Below, in pieces: positions 16,543 to 23,976 of a DNA stretch of 64,000 nt; position 1 is the first letter of the stretch; each line of letters begins with the position of its first letter. The stretch is from Clostridia bacterium. GTDB taxonomy: Bacteria; Bacillota; Clostridia; Christensenellales; Aristaeellaceae. The translations under genes were made by a program, and so were the position numbers. The stretch spans positions 1 through 64,000 of the forward strand of contig JAFQQT010000060.1 in NCBI GenBank assembly GCA_017410455.1, given 5' to 3'. The notes under the pieces are model-generated. The model had not been told where the DNA came from, ran no database searches, and was given only the letters and a program-made list of their open reading frames with translations.

Positions 16543-18015
16543 TCAGTCACGGATCATCTCAATCATGCGCTCGATGCAGACGATGCTCTCCTGCCGCGAG
16601 AGCACCATGTCGCTGAGCAGCTTGCTGCGGAAGAACCGCTGAAACCCGCGCTGGAAGGCCGGCAGGGTGATGAACGCCTCGGAGTGGTCATCGCTCAGAT
16701 CATAGGAGGTGTAGGCATCCATGAGCACGACGCCCCGCCCCTCGTAGAAGGTCATTTCGCAGCGGATATCCGGCAGTTCCGGCCGCAGGAAGAAGATGTT
16801 GAAGTAGGGTTTCTCCTCCATCATTCGCCTGAGATTCTGCAGGATGGCGCGGCGCTCCTGGGGCGTATAGGCGCGCTGGATGAAGAAATGGTCGCTCTGC
16901 ACGCCCGTGCGGGCGAAGTTTTCCATCGCCCTGATGCTGTAGATGATCTGGGTGGGGCGATGCTTCTGATGCATGTTGCGCACGCGGTCAGCATGGATGC
17001 TGTAGAGCGCCTCCATCAGCGCCGACAGGCCATTGACCTCCACCAGGCCGGACTGGCTGAAGCCATCGAGGATCGCCGGATAGAGCAGCTCGACCGGTAT
17101 GAGATTGAAATGCACATCCGGCTTGATGGAGAGGATCGTGCAGTCTCGTTCAAACCCGGCATACATCGCCGTGTAGTCCACAAAGGGCTGGGACCCTTCG
17201 CTGGTTTCAGTGCGGGGCTTGAGCAGCTCCAGCTGGAAGCGGCAGCGATCCAGCACCCGCACGATGCGCTCCACATCCAGCCTGTTGCGGTGGTACAGGA
17301 AGCGGTCGCTGTCACACTGCAGCAGCGAATAGCAGGTCTGCGATCCGCCGGCTTCCCTCACCACCACGCAGATCATGTTGAGGCGGTAGATCGCCGCCAT
17401 CTCCGCCGGGCACTGCGCCTCATCCACCAGGCGGGCGTTGTACCATTTCTTGCTCAGCACCGGCATCAGGTTCATCAGGCGGGACTCCAGCCCTTCCTCG
17501 CTGACATCGATGTAATGGCGCACCGTCAGGCGGCCATCGGCGGCCGCGTCGCTCAGGCAGTTGGCAAGCAGCAGCATCAGGTTCCGCTCGCAGCAGCCGC
17601 AGATCACGATGCTGATCTCCCCCGTTGCACTGATGCTGTGCAGCAGCGCATCCAGGGGCCAGGTCTGCTCCCCGTCGCACTCCGGCATTTCCACCATGAA
17701 CTCCCGATCCGTCGCCGCGCCAAACATCCCCTGCAGGAAGGCCTGATTGCTCAGGTGCTGCTGCAGGCCCACGCGCTTGATCTCCAGCGCCTCCTCCAGC
17801 TGGGCCCATGCCTGCTGCGGCCAACTGTCCGCCAGCGCGCCGTGCAGGCGCTGCAGGAAGCGCGCGTCCACATCCGCGCTCGTTTCACCCCCGAGGATGC
17901 GGAAGATGCTGTTCCTGCTGCGGAAGCCAACCAGGCGCGCCGCCTCCGAGGCCGACAGTTCCGCCTCATCCAGCAGGCGCTGCAGGCACTGCGCAAAGCT
18001 CTCATGCACCTTCAA
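16543..18015 (-). CDS. HTH-domain protein of unknown function
   Basis: A roughly 490-residue cytoplasmic protein. Near the N terminus is an XRE-like helix-turn-helix region (LLDEAELSASEAARLVGF ... NSIFRILGGE, about residues 11-45). The long remainder has no motif I recognise; it includes ISIVICGCCERNLMLLLANC and a Cys-rich stretch, and looks like a sensor or effector domain. The TTG at 18015 is preferred because GGGAGAGGGG is nine bases upstream. The frame stays open to an ATG at 18129, but that part overlaps a perfect sigma-A promoter (18073-18101). It may be a transcription regulator; the target is unknown. Confidence 0.68.
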   Translation of the reverse strand: MKVHESFAQCLQRLLDEAELSASEAARLVGFRSRNSIFRILGGETSADVDARFLQRLHGALADSWPQQAWAQLEEALEIKRVGLQQHLSNQAFLQGMFGAATDREFMVEMPECDGEQTWPLDALLHSISATGEISIVICGCCERNLMLLLANCLSDAAADGRLTVRHYIDVSEEGLESRLMNLMPVLSKKWYNARLVDEAQCPAEMAAIYRLNMICVVVREAGGSQTCYSLLQCDSDRFLYHRNRLDVERIVRVLDRCRFQLELLKPRTETSEGSQPFVDYTAMYAGFERDCTILSIKPDVHFNLIPVELLYPAILDGFSQSGLVEVNGLSALMEALYSIHADRVRNMHQKHRPTQIIYSIRAMENFARTGVQSDHFFIQRAYTPQERRAILQNLRRMMEEKPYFNIFFLRPELPDIRCEMTFYEGRGVVLMDAYTSYDLSDDHSEAFITLPAFQRGFQRFFRSKLLSDMVLSRQESIVCIERMIEMIRD

Positions 18016-18072
18016 TGCCGCACGCCCCTCTCCCGCAATGGCTGATTGTTCCGAAAAAATACCGTAACCTGG

Positions 18073-18101
18073 ATTATAGCGCAAATTGCAAAATCTGTCA
18101 A
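18073..18101 (-). promoter_or_regulatory. Sigma-A promoter of the HTH protein gene
   Basis: Minus strand: TTGACA (18096-18101), 17-base spacer, TATAAT (18073-18078), a full consensus match. It implies transcription starts near 18066 and rules out the upstream ATG at 18129 as the start codon for this transcript. Confidence 0.88.
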
Positions 18102-18232
18102 TCCTTCCCTGATGGAACAGATTAGACATTCCTCATGCATTTCTAATCATTCCTTACTGGAAAACCCGGCCCCGGCATGTTAAGATGTGATCGTCAAATG
18201 GCCCGGCAGCGGCCCGACAGGAGGAAGAGGAC

Positions 18233-18496
18233 ATGATCGCTATTCTGGAATTCATTCTTGATTTTATCGTCAGCATGGCGGGAATGGCGCTGACGCTGAT
18301 CGTTGATGTATGTGAGTTCGCGCTGGGGATCCTGGGCGGCATTGCGTCGCTGCTGATCACCCTGGCCGGGTTCGCATTCGTGCTCGCACTGCTCGCCATC
18401 TTCATCCGCCGCAGGAAGAAAGCCGCCCAGAGCGATCTGCTGGTGGACGAGAACGGCGAAACCTTCACCAGCTTCTACCGCCAGGAGAAGGAATGA
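18233..18496 (+). CDS. Small two-helix membrane protein
   Basis: An 87-residue protein with a long hydrophobic N-terminal two-thirds (about residues 3-60, probably two helices), an RRRKK positive patch and a short charged cytoplasmic tail (DENGETFTSFYRQEKE). The ribosome binding site is AGGAGGAAGAGG. A possible extended -10 (TGTTAAGAT, 18178-18186) precedes it, without a clear -35. A terminator follows directly. The function is not recognised. Confidence 0.65.
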   Translation: MIAILEFILDFIVSMAGMALTLIVDVCEFALGILGGIASLLITLAGFAFVLALLAIFIRRRKKAAQSDLLVDENGETFTSFYRQEKE

Positions 18497-18503
18497 TCCC
18501 CCC

Positions 18504-18534
18504 GTGAGGAGGCAGCACGCTTCCTCACTTTTTT
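18504..18534 (+). terminator. Rho-independent terminator after the small membrane protein
   Basis: GTGAGGAGGC, loop AGCAC, then GCTTCCTCAC (one G-T wobble) followed by TTTTTT. Confidence 0.9.
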
Positions 18535-18536
18535 CT

Positions 18537-18565
18537 TTGCCATCCGCGGGCATATGTGCTATAAT
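18537..18565 (+). promoter_or_regulatory. Sigma-A promoter of the AAA+ operon
   Basis: TTGCCA (18537-18542), 17-base spacer, TATAAT (18560-18565). It is 31 bases before the TTG start at 18597. Confidence 0.82.
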
Positions 18566-18596
18566 GAAAAAAACCGTCACAGGAAGGTGATTCACA

Positions 18597-20507
18597 TTGG
18601 CGCCACTGATTTCCAAATGGCATCGCGAGCTTGAGCTTTTCACTGCCATCAAGCCCCTGATCGTTCTTGAGGGCAATGTTCTTGACCAGTACCGCTACCC
18701 CGTTGCCGGTTCCATTCCCGAGGATACCCTCGTGCCGCTGCCGGAATACCTGCAGGCCTTCCTGGAGGACAATGGCTACGAGCACGTGGTGTTCTACTCC
18801 AATCTGGTGGGCTTCATGAACCCCTACAAGTCGCAGATGCTCAGTGCCTTCGCTGCCCATAACGGCGGCACGATCACCTCCGGCGCCATCCAGGCTGAGT
18901 TCCGCGGCAACACGCGCACCACTGCGCCCAGCATCATCCGCCGCGCCATGACGCAGAACACCCACGCCACCGCCGTGGTGATGGAGCTGGCCAGCCACTA
19001 CATCGTCACCCCCGACCGCATGGACCAGCAGGATGTGAACGCCTTCAACCTCCTCATGCAGTCCACCATGAGCGCCGCCACCGTGCGCACGCCCTATGGC
19101 CGGCGGCAGAACCTGCTGATCCTGATGGTGTCCAAGCTCAACGACCTGCCGGCCTGGTTCTACCTGAACAACCCGCTGTGCAAGACCATCATGCTGGAGG
19201 CCCCCGACCGCGAAGAGCGCAAGCGCCTCATCAGCGGCAGCGCCTGGCCCACCTTCTTTGACAGCACCGTCTACCGCACGGAGATGCCCTGGTATGAGCA
19301 GCACCCGGCGGAATTGCGCCAGCTGCGGGAGAAGTTCGTCGGCCTCACCGAGGGGCTGACCTTCACCGAGCTGGACGCCATGCGCCGCCTCTCCAAGCAG
19401 GAGTGCACCTCCATCCGCGACCTGTGCACCATCGTGGATCTGTACAAGTACGGCATCCGCGAGAACCCCTGGGCCAACCTCTCCATGGACAGCCTGCGCA
19501 CCGCAAAGCAGGACTTCCAGCGGCGCATCAAGGGTCAGGATCCGGCGCTGGAGCAGACGCTGGACGTGATCAAGCGCGCGGTAACTGGCATGAACGGCCT
19601 GAGCTCCTCCTCCACCTCCAAGCCCAAGGGCGTGCTGTTCTTCGCCGGCCCCACCGGCACCGGCAAGACCGAGACCGCCAAGGCCCTGGCCGAGAAGCTC
19701 TTCGGCGACGAATCCGCCTGCATCCGCTTCGATATGTCCGAGTATGGCCAGAGCCACTCCGACCAGAAGCTCCTGGGCGCGCCTCCCGGCTATGTGGGCT
19801 ACGAGGCCGGCGGCCAGCTGACCAACGCCATCAAGAAGAACCCCTTCGCCGTGGTGCTCTTTGATGAGATCGAGAAGGCCCACCCCTCCATCCTGGACAA
19901 GTTCCTGCAGATCCTGGAGGACGGCCGCCTCACCGACGGTCAGGGCCACACCGTCTATTTTTCCGAAACCATCATCATCTTCACCAGCAACCTGGGCATG
20001 TACGTCAAGGACGAGCTGGGCCGGCGCTTTGCCAACGTGACCATGGACATGGACTTCCCCGAGGTGCAGCGCCGCCTGCGCCAGGCCATCGAGGATCACT
20101 TCAAGCTCGAGCTGGGCCGGCCTGAGATCCTCAACCGCATCGGCGAGAACATCGTCATCTTCGACTTCATCCGCCAGGAAGCCGGTCAGGCCATCCTGCG
20201 CGCCCAGGTGGACAAGATCATCCGCCGGCTGGAAGAGCAGAAGGGCATCGCCATCACCATCACCGGGGAGGCCTACCAGCAGCTGGCCTCCGCCGCTCTG
20301 GCGGATCTTTCCAACGGCGGCCGCGGCGTGGGCAATCAGGTGGAAGCCCTGCTCATCAACCCGCTCTCCCGCTGGCTCTTTGATCACGGCGTGGTCGCCG
20401 ACGCCCGCGTGACCATCACCTCCTTCGACACCGAGGCCCACCCGGCAACCCTGACCTGCCAGCTGCCCGACGAAGATTCCACCCAGGAGGAAACCGCCCA
20501 TGAGTGA
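18597..20507 (+). CDS. AAA+ ATPase, Clp-like, with degenerate first module
   Basis: A 636-residue protein. The C-terminal module (about 300-610) is an active-looking Clp/HslU-type AAA+ domain: Walker A GPTGTGKT (351-358), pore-loop region GAPPGYVGYE, Walker B VVLFDE (419-424), sensor-1 IIFTSN, arginine finger GRPEILNRI and a Clp D2-small tail. The N-terminal part (about 1-270) looks like an AAA module without Walker A (LIVLEGNVLDQYRYP; LLILMVSKLNDLPAWF; LEAPDREERKRLI). The start is TTG with AGGAAGG upstream. The ClpP-binding loop is not evident, so it is more likely a remodelling ATPase than a protease subunit. It is first in a three-gene operon. Confidence 0.85.
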   Translation: MAPLISKWHRELELFTAIKPLIVLEGNVLDQYRYPVAGSIPEDTLVPLPEYLQAFLEDNGYEHVVFYSNLVGFMNPYKSQMLSAFAAHNGGTITSGAIQAEFRGNTRTTAPSIIRRAMTQNTHATAVVMELASHYIVTPDRMDQQDVNAFNLLMQSTMSAATVRTPYGRRQNLLILMVSKLNDLPAWFYLNNPLCKTIMLEAPDREERKRLISGSAWPTFFDSTVYRTEMPWYEQHPAELRQLREKFVGLTEGLTFTELDAMRRLSKQECTSIRDLCTIVDLYKYGIRENPWANLSMDSLRTAKQDFQRRIKGQDPALEQTLDVIKRAVTGMNGLSSSSTSKPKGVLFFAGPTGTGKTETAKALAEKLFGDESACIRFDMSEYGQSHSDQKLLGAPPGYVGYEAGGQLTNAIKKNPFAVVLFDEIEKAHPSILDKFLQILEDGRLTDGQGHTVYFSETIIIFTSNLGMYVKDELGRRFANVTMDMDFPEVQRRLRQAIEDHFKLELGRPEILNRIGENIVIFDFIRQEAGQAILRAQVDKIIRRLEEQKGIAITITGEAYQQLASAALADLSNGGRGVGNQVEALLINPLSRWLFDHGVVADARVTITSFDTEAHPATLTCQLPDEDSTQEETAHE

Positions 20508-21330
20508 TAAGAAGCGCCCCCTCTCCGGTCTGCTGAGCGACCTGGCCAGCGTGGTCAACGACCTGTACGGCCACAATGCCGCCATGTTGGATCAGCTGAC
20601 CCGCGACACGCAGGGCGGCACCGGCATCAACCCGGAGCTGATGCGCAGCCCCGGCACGCCCGCGCCCACCGCCCAGACCCCCGTCAAGAAGGGGCCCTAC
20701 GGCCTGCCCATCTCATCCGCCCCGGTGGTGCAGCCCACGGCCGCCAAGGCCGCCGCCCCCGCGCCCCAGGCGCCCGCCGCCCAGCCGACCCTGGCTGACC
20801 TTTGGAAGACCGCCGACGAGCCCATCGACTGGACGGAGATCCTCTCCGGCGCGCCGGTGCCCATCGAGGAGAAGAAGCGCGCCGTCTACGCCGAGAACGC
20901 CGCCGCTGTGCTGCGGGGCGATCAGGAGGCCTACCTGACCGTGCTGCACACCGCCAACCCCATGGACGACCTGATGCCCTTCGTGGACCGCCTGGACGTG
21001 AGCGCCCTGAGCGCAGACGACATGCGCGCCACCTTCGCCGTACGCGAAGACCTTCTGGCCGATGGGCCCCGGCGCTACATGTCCAGCGTGGCGCTGCGCA
21101 TCGCCCGCGACCTGTTCGCCGTGCTGCCCGTGACCCACGTGGCCGTGGATGGCAGGAAGGGCGAGGATGTGCTCCTGCACGTGGACTTCCAGCGGCAGGA
21201 GCTGCACAAGGTGCGCTTCGCCTTCGTGGATCCGGAGGCGTTCGTCGGCCAGTGCGGCGGCGAATTCACCCTCCCTGTGCCGGAGCAGGCTGACGAAGCC
21301 GCGTCTGCCGCCGACACGCCCGAAGCATGA
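20500..21330 (+). CDS. Unrecognised protein, second gene of the AAA+ operon
   Basis: A 276-residue cytoplasmic protein. Residues about 50-105 form a Pro/Ala-rich linker, followed by a mostly helical domain (WTEILSGAPVPIEEKKRAVY onward) and a C-terminal alpha/beta segment (THVAVDGRKGEDVLLHVDF). No family is recognised. Its start lies eight bases inside the end of the AAA+ gene, with AGGAGG upstream, so the two are translationally coupled. I infer an adaptor or partner of the ATPase. Confidence 0.7.
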   Translation: MSDKKRPLSGLLSDLASVVNDLYGHNAAMLDQLTRDTQGGTGINPELMRSPGTPAPTAQTPVKKGPYGLPISSAPVVQPTAAKAAAPAPQAPAAQPTLADLWKTADEPIDWTEILSGAPVPIEEKKRAVYAENAAAVLRGDQEAYLTVLHTANPMDDLMPFVDRLDVSALSADDMRATFAVREDLLADGPRRYMSSVALRIARDLFAVLPVTHVAVDGRKGEDVLLHVDFQRQELHKVRFAFVDPEAFVGQCGGEFTLPVPEQADEAASAADTPEA

Positions 21331-22178
21331 CGGACGCCCGCAACGGCCGCTGGGCCCGGGAGATTCTCGCCCAGCAACAGCCCGACGGCCTCTGGCCCGG
21401 TGGCTTCCACGGTCTGGCGTTGCCCGGCAAGGAACCGCTGACCACCGAGCAGGCCCTGCGCCGCCTGCACGCGCTGGGGTTCACCCGCGATGACGCACCC
21501 ATCAGGCGCTGCGTGGAGACCCTCGTCAGCTGCCTGCGGGGCGAGCGCAAGGTGGACGCCTACTGGGAGCGGGGCATCGACTGGGCCATGTTTGAGCCGC
21601 TGATGCTGGCCGCCTGGATCCGCCGCTTCGACCCCGGGCAGCCCGACGCGCTGGCCTTTGCCCGCCGCTGGGCGAAGGTGACCGAATCTGGCTTTGCCTC
21701 CGGCGCATACGATGAGGCCGCATGGTCCGCCGCTTACGAGGCGGAGTTCCATCGTGCCGATCGCCACCCGCGGCCGCTGGGGTTCGCCGCGCTGTATCAC
21801 GCGATGCTCCTGCCGGGGCTGCTTTCCCCCGATGCGGAGCGTGCGATGGTGCGCCATGTGCTGGCCACAGGCGTGTACTACGTCCACGAACGGCCGCTCA
21901 TGCCCCCGCCTGCAGCGTTTGCCAGCCGGGAAACGGCGCGATGGCTGTCGGCACTGTCGCTGTTGACATCCTACCCCGCCGCACGGGAGCAGCTCGGCTT
22001 TGCCGCCGCCTGGCTCCGGCTGAACGCCCGACCGGACGGCACGTGGGATCTGGGCCCCGGGGCTGCCGACAGGACGCTCTTCCCCCGGAGCGACAGCTGG
22101 CGGAGCGAAGCCATCCGCCGCAAGGACTGCACGGACTGCATCAATGCCTTCCTTTTATATGTCGAGGATCCGGCGTGA
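21327..22178 (+). CDS. Prenyltransferase/terpene-cyclase-like alpha-toroid protein
   Basis: A 283-residue protein. It starts with WAREILAQQQPDGLWPGGFH and has a repeat-like pattern of helices with terminal Q--DG-W motifs (later LRLNARPDGTWDLGPG). This resembles the alpha/alpha toroid repeats of squalene-hopene cyclases and prenyltransferase beta subunits. The catalytic DXDD of cyclases is not present, so it is probably not a cyclase. The start overlaps the previous stop (ATGA). Third gene of the AAA+ operon; a terminator follows at 22224. Confidence 0.65.
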   Translation: MTDARNGRWAREILAQQQPDGLWPGGFHGLALPGKEPLTTEQALRRLHALGFTRDDAPIRRCVETLVSCLRGERKVDAYWERGIDWAMFEPLMLAAWIRRFDPGQPDALAFARRWAKVTESGFASGAYDEAAWSAAYEAEFHRADRHPRPLGFAALYHAMLLPGLLSPDAERAMVRHVLATGVYYVHERPLMPPPAAFASRETARWLSALSLLTSYPAAREQLGFAAAWLRLNARPDGTWDLGPGAADRTLFPRSDSWRSEAIRRKDCTDCINAFLLYVEDPA

Positions 22179-22223
22179 ACGCCTGCACCCCGCAGCGCCT
22201 CTGAATGCCATATGCCTTCCCAT

Positions 22224-22251
22224 GCCTGTACGCATTGCCGTGCAGGCTTTT
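22224..22251 (+). terminator. Rho-independent terminator of the AAA+ operon
   Basis: GCCTGTACG, six-base loop, CGTGCAGGC, then TTTT. It isolates the AAA+ operon from the polysaccharide operon. Confidence 0.85.
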
Positions 22252-22311
22252 GCTTCTATACGAAATACACAGAAAATCCAACGCAATTTTTTCGGAATCG
22301 TTTACATATCA

Positions 22312-22340
22312 TTGCACTTCCAGCCCCGCTGTGGTACAAT
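22312..22340 (+). promoter_or_regulatory. Sigma-A promoter of the polysaccharide operon
   Basis: TTGCAC (22312-22317), 17-base spacer, TACAAT (22335-22340). The leader of about 65 bases to the ATG at 22411 holds a small hairpin (CCGG-TACGAGG-CCGG) but no recognisable cyclic-di-GMP riboswitch. No other clear promoter or terminator was seen until 39317. Confidence 0.8.
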
Positions 22341-22410
22341 GTAACATGGTTTTCTTTATCTTGTAACCAACCGGTACGAGGCCGGAATCCTAACGAAGCA
22401 GGTGGTTTCC

Positions 22411-23976
22411 ATGCGCAGGACGGTATACATCTTCACCATCTTCATTCTGCTGTGCGGCATCGCGCTGGCAGCATACGCGCCCGACGGGCTGTCGATGGCC
22501 TTCATCATCGTGATGGAAGTGGTCGTTGCGCTGGGTGCGCTCTTTGGCGTGCTGCCGGCGATGCAGTATGCGCGCGGATTCCTCACAGGCGTCAGGGGCA
22601 TCGACCGCGCGGTGGAGAACCGCACCGGTTCCGCCTGGACGATGCTGGAAACGGAGGAGGACTTCTTCCATCAGGGGACGCTGGACGAGATTTTCCGCAG
22701 CTATCAGCAGAAGCTGAAGAGCCAGCGGGAATCCGGGCAGGTGCTCAGCGACGTGAGCGACTACATCAACGATGATGTGCTGGCACTGCACTCCTGGCAG
22801 TCCATCATCCTGCAGATCCCCGGCACTCTCACGGGCCTTGGCATCCTGGGCACCTTCGTGGGCCTGATCATCGGCATCCGCGGCATCGGCTTCAGCACCG
22901 TGGGCGCCGCGCTCACCAGCGTGCAGACGCTGCTGGGCGGCATTCAGGTGGCCTTCTACACCTCCATCTGCGGCGTGATCCTCTCGCTGCTGTTCAACAT
23001 CGTCTACCGCATGGCGTGGAACGTGATGATGCGCAACCTGGGCATCTTCACCGAGAGCTTCCACAAGAATGTGGTGCCCCCCGTGGCGGATCAGGCCCGC
23101 TACCGCGAGAGCCGCACCGCACGGCAGATCACCGAGCTCCTGGAGCGCCTGCCCCGCAATCAGGGCTTCTCCCTGGCCGGCGGCAGCCTTGGCGGAGCCC
23201 CCGTGGCCTCCGGCACCGACGCGGAGCAGATCCTCATGCCGCAGATCGTTTCCGCCCTGCGCGATGGTGAGTTCATCTTCCTCCTCCAGCCCCGGTACGA
23301 ACTCAACACCCGCAAGATCGTGGGCGCTGAGGCCCTGGTGCGCTGGAACCACAAGAAGCTGGGCCTGCTCTCCCCGGCGGTGTTCATCCCCGTGCTGGAG
23401 AGCAACGGCTACATCACCAAGCTGGACCAGTACATCTGGGAGCAGGTGTGCATCACGCTCCGCCGCTGGATCGACGAAGGCCTGCGCCCCATGCCCCTGT
23501 CCATCAACGTGACCAAGACGGACATCCTGGCCATGGACGTGGCGGATTGCTTCGAGAACCTGCTGAAGAAGTACCGCCTGCCGCCGCGCTCGCTGGAGAT
23601 CGAGATTGCCCAGAACGCCTACCTGCAGGCTGCCGAAGCCGTGACCGACACCGAGACCCGCCTGCGCGCCGCCGGCTTCCGCGTGGTGATGGACGGCTTT
23701 GACGGCGATTACATCCCCCTGGGCAACACCGCGGGCTTCCAGGCCGACGCGCTGAAGCTTGATCTGCGCCGCACCGATGGCTCTCCCGACACCCTGACCG
23801 CCGCCTTCGAGCAGGCGCGGGTGCTGAAGATGAACCTCGTGGCCGAGGGCATCGAGAACATGGAGCAGCTGGCCACACTGCGCAAGTGCGGCTGCACCGA
23901 GGGACAGGGCTTCTTCCTCTCCATGCCCGTGCCGCTGGATGAGTTCGAAGCCATGATGAATGGGGACAAAGCCTGA
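22411..23976 (+). CDS. MotA/ExbB-like proton-channel protein fused to a degenerate EAL domain
   Basis: A 521-residue fusion. Residues 1-50 hold two membrane helices. A helical linker (about 60-135) leads to a MotA/TolQ/ExbB channel region with LTGLGILGTFVGLIIGIRG (140-158) and a fourth helix (FYTSICGVILSLLFNIVYR, about 185). Residues about 275-515 are an EAL domain: E307-A-L is intact, and Asn in SINVTK, D428, K449 and E479 are kept. The second Asp of DDFG is Gly (MDGFD) and the conserved Glu of the TES-type motif is Gln (IEIAQN). It probably binds cyclic-di-GMP without hydrolysing it. The ATG at 22411 follows AGGTGG. Stop and next start overlap (TGATG). Confidence 0.85.
   Translation: MRRTVYIFTIFILLCGIALAAYAPDGLSMAFIIVMEVVVALGALFGVLPAMQYARGFLTGVRGIDRAVENRTGSAWTMLETEEDFFHQGTLDEIFRSYQQKLKSQRESGQVLSDVSDYINDDVLALHSWQSIILQIPGTLTGLGILGTFVGLIIGIRGIGFSTVGAALTSVQTLLGGIQVAFYTSICGVILSLLFNIVYRMAWNVMMRNLGIFTESFHKNVVPPVADQARYRESRTARQITELLERLPRNQGFSLAGGSLGGAPVASGTDAEQILMPQIVSALRDGEFIFLLQPRYELNTRKIVGAEALVRWNHKKLGLLSPAVFIPVLESNGYITKLDQYIWEQVCITLRRWIDEGLRPMPLSINVTKTDILAMDVADCFENLLKKYRLPPRSLEIEIAQNAYLQAAEAVTDTETRLRAAGFRVVMDGFDGDYIPLGNTAGFQADALKLDLRRTDGSPDTLTAAFEQARVLKMNLVAEGIENMEQLATLRKCGCTEGQGFFLSMPVPLDEFEAMMNGDKA

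Noticed and set aside
18016-18129. N-terminal extension of the HTH protein starting at ATG 18129
   Set aside because: It would be encoded upstream of and across a perfect sigma-A promoter; the translated sequence does not look like a conserved domain.
22341-22410. Cyclic-di-GMP riboswitch in the leader of the EAL-fusion gene
   Set aside because: The leader is only about 65 bases and lacks the conserved GEMM core and tetraloop; only a small CCGG hairpin is present.
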